A stretch of 5,765 bases of DNA, from contig DATJNS010000133.1 of NCBI GenBank assembly GCA_035507915.1, positions 1 to 5,765 of the forward strand, written 5' to 3'. The position numbers and the translations under genes are program-made. Under the pieces are notes generated by a model. The model was given only the letters and a program-made list of their open reading frames with translations. It had not been told where the DNA came from and searched no databases. How positions within the stretch are numbered: the first letter of the stretch is position 1; every line of letters starts with the position of its first letter. Source of the stretch: JACQAI01 sp035507915. Lineage in GTDB: Bacteria > Pseudomonadota > Alphaproteobacteria > Elsterales > Elsteraceae. Shown here one piece after another: positions 1 through 5,308 of the stretch.

Positions 1-1322
1 AGCGCCTCGCGCACGCCGAGCAGGCTGACCGACAGGCCGGTCAGCAGGCTGCCGATCGACAGCCCGCCGCGCATCGCCAGCATGTAGAGGCTGACCGCCT
101 GGCCGCGCGTGTCGTCGGGCGCGCGCGACTGCAGCAGCGCGTTGGCCGACGTGTTGCTGGCCGTCATCGCCAGGCCGCCGAGCATCATGATCAGGGGCAG
201 CGCCCAGAACACCGGCACCAGCGCGGCGAGCGCCAGCACCGCGCCGTAGGCGGCGGCGCACCACGAGGCGATGCGCCGGCGGTCGCGCGCCGGATCGACG
301 CCGAGCAGGCCGATCGCGCCGGTCAGGCCGCCGATGCCGAAGGCCGCGATCGCGATGCTGAACGCGTCGACGTCGCGATGCAGCGCGGCCTTCACGAGCA
401 CCGGGCAGAACACCGTCAGCGGGCCGCACAAGGTGCTCGTCACGATCACGGTCAGGAGCGCGCCGCCGAGCTCGGGCGTCCGCGCGATGTCGCGAATGTC
501 GGCGAACAAGGCGCGCCGCGCGGCGCCCGGCTTCTGGCGCGCCGCCGCCGGCTTGCCGCGCGGCAGGATCCACAGCGCGACCCAGATGAACGGCAGGTAG
601 GAGGCGGCGTTCAGGCTGAAGCAGCCGACCGCGCCGATGCTCGCCATCAGGACGCCGGCGAGCGCCGGCCCGAGCACGCGCGACAGGTTGAACTGGGTCG
701 CCGAGAGCGCCAGCGCCGGGGCGATCTGGCGGCGCGTCACGATGGTGGGCACGATCGACTGGAACGACGGCATCGACAGCGCGTCGGTCACGCCGACGAC
801 CACCGACAGCGCGATGACGATCCACGGCGCGACCGCGCCGGTCAGCAGCAGCACGACCAGCGCGATCGGGCACAGCATCTGGAGCGACTGGCACAGCGCG
901 ATCACGCGCCTTCGGTCGCTGCGGTCGGCCAGCACGCCGCCCGGCAGGGTCAGGACCCAGACCGGCGCCGCCATCACGAACGAGTCGAGCCCGATCAGGA
1001 ACGACGACGCGCCGAGGGTCAGGAGCAGCCACGGCTCGGCGATCTGCTGCGCCCAGGTGCCCAGGTTCGACAACAGGCTGGCGACCACGAAGGTGCCGAA
1101 GCGCCGCGTGCGCAACAGGCGCAGCGACTCGGCGAAGCTGTCGAGCGGACCGCGCGGCTTCGGCCGATGGGGCCTGGCGTCGTCGGGTGCGGTGGCGGCG
1201 CCGTCGGTCCCAGCGTGATCGGGCGCGGCGTGATCGGGCGCGGCGTGGTCGAGCGCGGCGTGACCGAGCGCGGCGTGATCGATCAGGGGCAAGGCGGGGT
1301 CCTGCGGCGGCAGGACCACCAT
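1..1322 (-). CDS. MFS transporter, probable drug/metabolite exporter (3' end cut by window edge)
   Basis: Read on the minus strand from ATG at 1322, this stays open to base 1: about 440 codons, with no stop reached. After a hydrophilic extension of about 70 residues comes a first membrane helix (about 76-100, ending GTWAQQIAEPWLLL), a second ending at the loop GGVLADRSDRRR (128-139), and many further hydrophobic segments. That loop is the signature motif A of the major facilitator superfamily between helices 2 and 3. The overall look fits the MFS_3/EntS-like group of proton-driven exporters in the inner membrane; the substrate cannot be read from the sequence. The start is the first ATG after the in-frame stop of the 61-residue gene, 21 bases upstream. 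No Shine-Dalgarno is visible, so translational coupling to that gene is likely. Residues 15-38 are an unusual five-residue tandem repeat. The family call is firm; the exact start is moderately sure. Confidence 0.9.
   Translation of the reverse strand, partial: MVVLPPQDPALPLIDHAALGHAALDHAAPDHAAPDHAGTDGAATAPDDARPHRPKPRGPLDSFAESLRLLRTRRFGTFVVASLLSNLGTWAQQIAEPWLLLTLGASSFLIGLDSFVMAAPVWVLTLPGGVLADRSDRRRVIALCQSLQMLCPIALVVLLLTGAVAPWIVIALSVVVGVTDALSMPSFQSIVPTIVTRRQIAPALALSATQFNLSRVLGPALAGVLMASIGAVGCFSLNAASYLPFIWVALWILPRGKPAAARQKPGAARRALFADIRDIARTPELGGALLTVIVTSTLCGPLTVFCPVLVKAALHRDVDAFSIAIAAFGIGGLTGAIGLLGVDPARDRRRIASWCAAAYGAVLALAALVPVFWALPLIMMLGGLAMTASNTSANALLQSRAPDDTRGQAVSLYMLAMRGGLSIGSLLTGLSVSLLGVREA
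1215..1280 (-). repeat. 15-bp tandem repeat, about 4.4 copies, in the N-terminus of the MFS gene
   Basis: On the plus strand the unit GAGCGCGGCGTGATC and close variants recur at 1221, 1236, 1251 and 1266, preceded by a partial copy at 1215. Units differ at one to three positions. Because 15 is a multiple of three the repeat stays in frame, encoding DHAAL, GHAAL, DHAAP, DHAAP and DHAG at residues 15-38 of the transporter, ahead of the first membrane helix. Copy-number change here would lengthen or shorten the cytoplasmic tail without breaking the frame. Confidence 0.9.
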
Positions 1323-1343
1323 AGAGGCGGGGCGGCGGGCCGG

Positions 1344-1529
1344 CTAGGCGCGCGCCTCGGACGGCAGCCAGGCGCGGACCTGGAAAGCGGCGCCGTCGCG
1401 GCCGATGCTGGCGCGCCAGCGGCCGTTGCGCCAGCCCTCGAGGCCGCAGGCGAAACCGCGCGAGGCCAGGTAGCTCCACGCCGCGTCGCGGCTGTCGTAA
1501 CGGCGGTTGATCTCGGCCGGGTAGGTCAT
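1344..1529 (-). CDS. 61-residue conserved-looking hypothetical protein
   Basis: The product has no signal peptide or membrane segment. It is rich in aromatic and charged residues (W18, W33 and W38 with G-W-R-N-G-R-W at 32-38). The C-terminal half alternates polar and hydrophobic residues (WRASIGRDGAAFQVRAWL), which suggests a small beta hairpin or sheet. I do not recognise a named family. A very strong Shine-Dalgarno (GGAGGA, 4 bases before ATG) supports this start and that the gene is real. It lies between a 39-residue membrane peptide (31-base gap upstream) and the MFS exporter (21-base gap downstream, same frame), all on the minus strand, so the three are probably co-transcribed. A role linked to the exporter is inference only. 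Confidence 0.75.
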   Translation of the reverse strand: MTYPAEINRRYDSRDAAWSYLASRGFACGLEGWRNGRWRASIGRDGAAFQVRAWLPSEARA

Positions 1530-1533
1530 GACG

Positions 1534-1539
1534 TCCTCC
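1534..1539 (-). promoter_or_regulatory. Shine-Dalgarno of the 61-residue gene
   Basis: Minus strand reads GGAGGA-CGTC-ATG, a near-perfect anti-16S match with a 4-base spacer. It fixes the start at 1529. The leader is almost the same as that of the 39-residue gene upstream. Confidence 0.8.
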
Positions 1540-1560
1540 GTCGCGGATCGGGGTGGGACC

Positions 1561-1680
1561 TCAATGAACGTTCAGCGCCATGGCGAGCGGCATGCCGACC
1601 AGGGTCCAGGCCACGAACGCGACCGCGATCACCTGCTCGATGGGCTTCCAGCTCCGCCAATCCTCGAGAAAACGCTGCAT
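1561..1680 (-). CDS. 39-residue single-helix membrane peptide
   Basis: On the minus strand ATG at 1680 opens 39 codons ending in TGA at 1561-1563. The product starts with an amphipathic, charged, tryptophan-containing stretch (MQRFLEDWRSWKP, residues 1-13), followed by one hydrophobic segment (about 17-36, VIAVAFVAWTLVGMPLAMAL) and a short polar tail NVH. With R3, R9 and K12 on the N-terminal side, the N-terminus should be cytoplasmic and the short tail periplasmic. Evidence that it is translated is the GGAGGA Shine-Dalgarno 5 bases upstream and first-gene position in a minus-strand set with the 61-residue gene and the MFS transporter. It might be a small regulator or accessory subunit of a membrane complex. 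I recognise no family, and the function is open. Confidence 0.75.
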   Translation of the reverse strand: MQRFLEDWRSWKPIEQVIAVAFVAWTLVGMPLAMALNVH

Positions 1681-1685
1681 GACCG

Positions 1686-1691
1686 TCCTCC
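1686..1691 (-). promoter_or_regulatory. Shine-Dalgarno of the 39-residue membrane peptide
   Basis: Minus strand reads GGAGGA-CGGTC-ATG, a strong site with a 5-base spacer. It is the main evidence that this very short frame is a gene and decides the ATG at 1680. Confidence 0.8.
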
Positions 1692-1835
1692 ACTGCATCG
1701 CATGGCGCAGAGCATGCGGCGGCGCAGACCGGCGCGACAGTCAGGTCTTATCCCTAGGGGTTTGTCCTTATGCCCGGGCCGCGGTGAATCAGGGCCGATC
1801 GTGCGCCGAGGGGAATCCGCGCTAGACTCCCGGCC
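1692..1835. promoter_or_regulatory. Divergent promoter/operator region
   Basis: This is the only sizeable non-coding stretch between the leftward small-gene/exporter set and the rightward beta-CASP gene, so it should hold the promoters of both. It contains the 8-base palindrome CCCTAGGG (1752-1759), flanked by a direct repeat CTTAT at 1747-1751 and 1767-1771, exactly 20 bases apart (about two helical turns). A second palindrome, GCCCGGGC, lies at 1772-1779. This arrangement is what a dimeric or tandem-binding regulator site could look like; the regulator cannot be named. No convincing -35/-10 pair was found for either direction. Confidence 0.5.
1823..1828 (+). promoter_or_regulatory. Possible -10 box (TAGACT) of the beta-CASP gene
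   Basis: TAGACT keeps the T-A-x-x-x-T pattern of a -10 element and ends 7 bases before the ATG at 1836, while no Shine-Dalgarno precedes that ATG. Together these could mean a leaderless transcript. No recognisable -35 hexamer lies 16-18 bases upstream, so this is a weak call. Confidence 0.25.
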
Positions 1836-3470
1836 ATGGCCACCCGCGCGCACAAGACCGAGCCTCGGTTGATCTTCCTCGGCGCCGCCGGCACGGTCAC
1901 GGGCTCGTGCTACGTGGTCGAGACGGCCAACGCCAAGACCGGCGGCACGCGGGTGCTGGTCGATTGCGGGCTGTTCCAGGGCTCGAAGTCGCTCAAGGCG
2001 CTGAACTACGGCGCCTTCCCGGTCGATCCGCGCACGATCCACGCGCTGCTGCTGACCCACGCGCACATCGACCACAGCGGCCTGGTGCCGGCGCTCGTCA
2101 AGGCGGGCTTCCGCGGCCCGGTGCTGGCGACGCGGCCGACGCGCGACCTGCTGTCCTGCATGCTGCCCGACTGCGGCCACATCCAGGAATACGAGGTCGA
2201 GCAGCTCAACCGCCGGCGCCGCCAGCGCGACGAGGCGCCGGTCGCGCCGATCTACACCCAGGCGGACGGCGAGGCGTGCCTCGCGCACGTGCGCCCGGTC
2301 GCCTACGACAGCTGGCTCGACGTCGCGCCCGGCATGCGCGCGCGCTTCTGGGACGCCGGCCACATCCTGGGCTCGGCGAGCATCGAGCTCGAGCTGGCGC
2401 GGCCGAGCGACGCGGGGGCCGACGCGCCGCCGCTGCGGCTGCTGTTCTCGGGCGATCTCGGCGGCGCCGACAAGCCGCTGCACGAGCACGCGCGCGCGCC
2501 CAGCGACGTCGACGTCCTGGTCGTCGAGTCGACCTACGGCGACCGCGTGCGCGCGACCGTCACGGCCGACGAGCGCCGCGCGCTGCTCGGCCGCGAGCTC
2601 GCCGAGGCGCTGGCGCTCGGCGGCAACGTCGTCATCCCGGTGTTCGCGGTCGAGCGCACCCAGGAGCTGCTCTACGATCTCGGCCTGCTGCGCGCCGCCG
2701 GCAGCCTGCCGCATTGCGAGATCTTCCTCGACTCGCCGCTCGCCATCCGCTCGACCGAGGTGTTCGAGCGCAACCTGCGCGCGCTCGGCGCCGCGGCGCA
2801 CGAGGATCATCCGTTCCGCCGCGCGCATCCGCATTTCGTCGACACGGTCGAGGCGAGCAAGCACCTCAACCGCATCCGCTCGGGCGCCGTGATCCTGGCC
2901 GCCAGCGGCATGTGCGAGGCCGGCCGCGTGCGCCATCACCTCAAGCACAATCTGTGGCGCGCCGACTCGACCGTCCTGATGGTCGGCTATCAGGCCGCCG
3001 GCACGCTCGGCCGCCTGCTGCTCGACGGCGCGACCGAGGTGCAGATGATGGGCGAGCGCGTGCACGTCAAGGCGCGCATCCGCATGCTCGACGTCTACTC
3101 GGCGCACGCCGACCAGGCGGCGCTGACGCGCTGGGTGGTCGAGCGCCAGCCGATCCGGCGCGCCGTCGTGCTGAGCCACGGCGAGCCCCAGGCGCTCGCC
3201 GCGTTCGAGGCCGTGCTGGCGCCGCGGCTCGGCGCCACGCCGATCCTGGTGCCGGCGCTGGGCGACGCGCTCGCGCTCGACGGCGCCGCCGCGCCGGCGC
3301 TGGTGCCCGCGGTGCCGCGGCTCGCCGAGGCCGCCGCCGCGCACGCCGACTGGCACAACGACTACGCCGCGCTGCGCCTCGCGCTCGACCAGACGATCCG
3401 CGGCGCCCCCGACGACCCGGCGCGCCAGGCGACCCTCGATCGCGTGCGCGCCGCGCTGGCGCGGCGCTGA
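1836..3470 (+). CDS. Beta-CASP metallo-beta-lactamase-fold ribonuclease-like hydrolase
   Basis: A 544-residue cytoplasmic protein that begins with the typical family opening (FLGAAGTVTGSCYVVE, residues 14-29), which supports this start despite no Shine-Dalgarno. Zinc-binding motifs are all present: HAHIDH at 75-80 (H75, H77, D79, H80), H176 in DAGH, D207 in FSGDLGG and H424 in YSAHAD (motif C). E231 in VVESTYGDR fits beta-CASP motif A; SGMCEAGR (357-364), followed by HHLKH (367-371), and GYQAAGTLGR (384-393) are typical of the family. Related enzymes cut or trim RNA (CPSF-73/YSH1-like and the Thermus TTHA0252 group), so an RNA endo/exonuclease role is expected but not proven. Residues from about 480 on are an Ala/Pro-rich extension with a terminal helical stretch. 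It is divergent from the small-gene operon and convergent with DUF423. All ligands are intact, so it is probably active. Confidence 0.93.
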   Translation: MATRAHKTEPRLIFLGAAGTVTGSCYVVETANAKTGGTRVLVDCGLFQGSKSLKALNYGAFPVDPRTIHALLLTHAHIDHSGLVPALVKAGFRGPVLATRPTRDLLSCMLPDCGHIQEYEVEQLNRRRRQRDEAPVAPIYTQADGEACLAHVRPVAYDSWLDVAPGMRARFWDAGHILGSASIELELARPSDAGADAPPLRLLFSGDLGGADKPLHEHARAPSDVDVLVVESTYGDRVRATVTADERRALLGRELAEALALGGNVVIPVFAVERTQELLYDLGLLRAAGSLPHCEIFLDSPLAIRSTEVFERNLRALGAAAHEDHPFRRAHPHFVDTVEASKHLNRIRSGAVILAASGMCEAGRVRHHLKHNLWRADSTVLMVGYQAAGTLGRLLLDGATEVQMMGERVHVKARIRMLDVYSAHADQAALTRWVVERQPIRRAVVLSHGEPQALAAFEAVLAPRLGATPILVPALGDALALDGAAAPALVPAVPRLAEAAAAHADWHNDYAALRLALDQTIRGAPDDPARQATLDRVRAALARR

Positions 3471-3479
3471 GGACGCGGG

Positions 3480-3845
3480 TCAGTCGCCGCCGCGGCGCAG
3501 GCCGCCGTCGAGCGCGATCATGAGCCAGGCGAGCATGACGCTGGTGCCGCCGACCGGCACCACGCCCGAGATCGCCGCGCCGATGCCGAACGCCTTCAGA
3601 TAGAGGGTGCCGCAGAACAGCACGGTGCCGAGCAGCATCAGCCCGCGCGCCCAGCGCAGCGCGCGGCTGTCCGCCGTCGTGAGCCACAGCAGCACGGCGG
3701 CGTGGACGAGCTGCAGCCACGCCGCCGTCTCGGTCGTCTTGGCGAGATGCGGATCGGCGATGCCGTGCGCCGCCGCCGCCGCCGCCATCACGCCGACGAG
3801 ACCGCTCAGGCCGGCGACGATCGTCCAGGCGCGGCTGCGGGGCAT
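3480..3845 (-). CDS. DUF423 family inner-membrane protein
   Basis: A 121-residue protein with four hydrophobic segments (about 8-28, 43-58, 67-84 and 89-112). It matches the DUF423 (YgdD-like) pattern: an opening GLSGLVGVMAAAAAAHG (12-28), a central H48 in LVHAAVLLWL, then LFCGTLYLKAF (76-86) and PVGGTSVMLAWLMIAL (97-112). Size and layout fit the family's usual 115-130 residues. DUF423 has no settled biochemical function; it is a widespread small membrane protein. ATG at 3845 is chosen because it sits just before the first helix, though no clear Shine-Dalgarno precedes it. The gene ends 9 bases from the stop of the convergent beta-CASP gene, leaving no room for a conventional terminator between them. 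Upstream is the palindromic repeat. Confidence 0.88.
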   Translation of the reverse strand: MPRSRAWTIVAGLSGLVGVMAAAAAAHGIADPHLAKTTETAAWLQLVHAAVLLWLTTADSRALRWARGLMLLGTVLFCGTLYLKAFGIGAAISGVVPVGGTSVMLAWLMIALDGGLRRGGD

Positions 3846-3891
3846 GGGGCGAGGCTAGCGCAGGTTGCGCTCAGTTGGAATCCATTGGAGT

Positions 3892-3972
3892 GTCATTGCG
3901 AGGAGCGTAGCGACGAAGCAATCCAGAGGGCCGTCGCGCGGTTCTGGATTGCTTCGCTTCGCTCGCAATGAC
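3892..3972. repeat. Interspersed palindromic (REP/MITE-like) element
   Basis: The left arm (3892-3927) begins GTCATTGCGAGGAGCGTAGC and ends AAGCAATCCAGA. The right arm (3943-3972) is its inverted copy, TCTGGATTGC...GCAATGAC, with a 15-base loop between. The right arm is 6 bases shorter, lacking part of the GGAGCGTAGCGAC stretch. This sequence type is scattered in many copies through alphaproteobacterial and other genomes and often yields spurious peptides containing CHCEERSDEA. The RNA would form a long hairpin. It lies between the end of the right-hand minus-strand cluster (stop at 4021) and DUF423, where it could act as an attenuator or RNA stabiliser. No transposase or clear target duplication is present. 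Confidence 0.9.
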
Positions 3973-4020
3973 GAGATGAGTGGAGCGACTTAATCGGAAT
4001 CGCCTTAGCACGAGCGCGGC

Positions 4021-4293
4021 TCAGCGTGACGGCTCGTCCGGCCGCTTGCGCGAGGCGCGCCACGCGGCGGTCGCCTGCTCGGCCTCGCGGTGCGGGTTGA
4101 GCTCGGGGTGCTCGGCATAGATCTCGCGCGACAGATCGAGGAGATCGGTCAGCGCGCAGCCGATCTTCATCAGCCGTTCGTGCTGCAGCGCCGCTTCCGG
4201 CGTCGCTTCACGGACGTGGTCGGCGATCGCCTCGAGGTGCGCGCGCGCGCCCAGCAGCATGCCTTCGATCTTGCCTGCCGTGGCTTTGTCCAT
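4021..4293 (-). CDS. 90-residue helical hypothetical protein
   Basis: The product appears soluble and mostly alpha-helical: a helix at about 2-30 (TAGKIEGMLLGARAHLEAIA), another at about 33-60 (AALQHERLMKIGCALTDLLD) and a polar, basic tail (residues 68-90, rich in Arg, Glu, Pro). A single cysteine is present (C46). No family recognised. ATG at 4293 follows the stop of the 122-residue gene by 9 bases. A GAGGGTG stretch overlapping that stop is a usable Shine-Dalgarno, so the two are very likely translated from one transcript. It is the last gene of the minus-strand cluster; the palindromic repeat follows. Confidence 0.75.
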   Translation of the reverse strand: MDKATAGKIEGMLLGARAHLEAIADHVREATPEAALQHERLMKIGCALTDLLDLSREIYAEHPELNPHREAEQATAAWRASRKRPDEPSR

Positions 4294-4302
4294 CTCGCAC
4301 CC

Positions 4303-4671
4303 TCACAAGCGGTTCGAGGCGTAGTGCCCGTCGACGAAGAGCAGCGCGTGCTTTTCGGTCGCGGTGAGCTTGTAGTCGTCGAGGCCTTTGCCGGGCCGAA
4401 ACTTCAGATCGATCTCCAGCATGACGCGATGGATGTCCGGTGGCAAAGGGGCGACGGAGTCGATGGTGCAGGGAACCCGGTCAGCGCCCCATTCCGCGAT
4501 CCCGGTCCGGCGATCGAACACGAAATGGCACTGGGTGGTCACCGTCCGGGCCTCGATCGTGGATTTCGTGATCGCAAGCACCAAACAGATCAGGCTCGCG
4601 CCGTTGGGACTCGCGGCATGAAAGATGTCGCCCTTGGCCAACCCGCTGAGTCGATCCACGCGGTCTGTCAC
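4303..4671 (-). CDS. 122-residue hypothetical protein, GTG start
   Basis: Starts at GTG 4671: an in-frame stop lies two codons upstream (4675-4677), so no earlier start is possible, and the opening MTDRVDRLSGLAKGDIFHA reads as a natural N-terminus. The protein has a beta-rich N-terminal half (SLICLVLAITKSTIEARTVT, residues 26-45; CHFVFDRRTG, 48-57) and a C-terminal part with LPPDIHRVMLEIDLKFR (76-92) and LTATEKHALLFVDGHY (102-117). No membrane segment or signal peptide. It resembles unnamed small proteins I associate with alphaproteobacteria, but I can assign no function. It is 12 bases downstream of the 195-residue gene and 9 upstream of the 90-residue gene. A competing ATG at 4678 opens another frame and was not chosen. 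Confidence 0.78.
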   Translation of the reverse strand: MTDRVDRLSGLAKGDIFHAASPNGASLICLVLAITKSTIEARTVTTQCHFVFDRRTGIAEWGADRVPCTIDSVAPLPPDIHRVMLEIDLKFRPGKGLDDYKLTATEKHALLFVDGHYASNRL

Positions 4672-4683
4672 GATTCATGCCCG

Positions 4684-5271
4684 TTACCGCCGCTGCAGCA
4701 GGAAGGGCGTGAGAACACGTACTTTTTCTGCGGCCGGCTCATCCGCGACTCCCGCTGCCTTGGCGGCGCAATCGGGACAAAGTACGCGACCGCCGATGGT
4801 GTACATCCCCGTGGTACCATAAGTACCACCCATCGAGCATACACCCTGACACATCAGGTCTCCGCCCGCGGCGACCTGTGTTTCGTCGGATTGTCCCTCG
4901 GCGGCGTGGCCCGGGGCTGTCCACGATGAGCGCCGATTTCCTGATGTGCTATCGAGCGCTCGGATGGCAGTGTCCAGCTTGCGCAATAGATCCGACTCCG
5001 GGTGGAGCGAAAATTGCGCGGTTGCCGCCGCTGGATTCTGCGGTAGAGAGGCAGCAGTGCCCATCGCGAAAGGCACCGAATGGGTTCCTGCGGGAATAGA
5101 GGATTGCGGCGTTAAGCGCCGGAGAAGATCAAGATATGCCGACGATGCGCTCTGCGCGCTCTGACCCTGCAAGAGGCCGAGGGAATTTCGGCCGTTCGGG
5201 TCGTTCAGCAGGAGTGAAGCCAGCGGTGACGGAATATACGAAAAGTCTGGGTCGGACTCGAAATAGCTCAT
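4684..5271 (-). CDS. 195-residue hypothetical protein with C-terminal four-cysteine zinc-ribbon-like module
   Basis: The first ~135 residues are low in recognisable structure: Ser/Pro/Ala/Gln-rich and probably partly disordered, with a short helix at 93-107 (SDLLRKLDTAIRALD). The C-terminal part holds C141 and C145 (CQGVC), a Gly/Thr-rich loop GGTYGTTGMYTIGG (148-161), then C165 and C168 (CPDC): a C-x3-C-x19-C-x2-C layout that could bind one zinc. No enzyme motif is visible, so a binding or adaptor role is a guess. ATG at 5271 is preceded by GGAG (5278-5281) at a 6-base spacing. Base composition of the 5' part is much lower in GC than the rest of the window. It is followed by the 122-residue gene after 12 bases. 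No named family recognised. Confidence 0.75.
   Translation of the reverse strand: MSYFESDPDFSYIPSPLASLLLNDPNGRNSLGLLQGQSAQSASSAYLDLLRRLTPQSSIPAGTHSVPFAMGTAASLPQNPAAATAQFSLHPESDLLRKLDTAIRALDSTSGNRRSSWTAPGHAAEGQSDETQVAAGGDLMCQGVCSMGGTYGTTGMYTIGGRVLCPDCAAKAAGVADEPAAEKVRVLTPFLLQRR
4811..4829. repeat. Perfect 7-bp inverted repeat inside the cysteine-module coding region
   Basis: GTGGTAC (4811-4817) and GTACCAC (4823-4829) are perfect inverted copies around the 5-base loop CATAA. It lies in the codons for the Gly/Thr-rich loop between the two cysteine pairs. It may simply reflect the repeated Gly-Thr codons of GGTYGTTG. Confidence 0.5.
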
Positions 5272-5308
5272 CGAAGTCTCCGTCGTCTGACACGAGCGAC
5301 CCTGCCGC

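Noticed and set aside
1215..1280. CRISPR-like array
   Set aside because: The 15-base units are contiguous with no spacers and keep the reading frame, so this is a coding tandem repeat.
378..1682. Plus-strand open frame opposite the transporter and the small genes
   Set aside because: Arg/Gln/His-rich low-complexity product with no domain; it overlaps three better-supported genes on the other strand.
1629..3356. Long minus-strand open frame (575 codons) opposite the beta-CASP gene
   Set aside because: The translation is Arg/Ala/Gly-rich with no motif, and it lies fully antisense to a gene with all catalytic residues. Long antisense frames are expected at this GC content.
3471..3500. GC-rich partial inverted repeat at the convergent gene ends as a terminator
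   Set aside because: Arms match imperfectly and no T-run follows on either strand.
1907..3523. Plus-strand frame overlapping the beta-CASP gene
   Set aside because: Frame-shifted shadow, almost wholly Arg/Ala/Pro; the competing frame has intact metallo-hydrolase motifs.
3702..3971. Plus-strand frame ending in a CHCEERSDEAIQ-like peptide
   Set aside because: It runs antisense to DUF423 into the palindromic repeat. This peptide is a well-known artefact of translating that repeat.
4481..4678. Alternative minus-strand ATG frame (65 codons) at the start of the 122-residue gene
   Set aside because: Arg/Pro/Asp-rich product without structure; the GTG frame at 4671 gives a balanced protein and links neatly to its neighbours.
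4090..4929. 279-codon plus-strand frame opposite the 90-, 122- and 195-residue genes
   Set aside because: No recognisable domain; it spans three minus-strand genes with sensible starts and short gaps.
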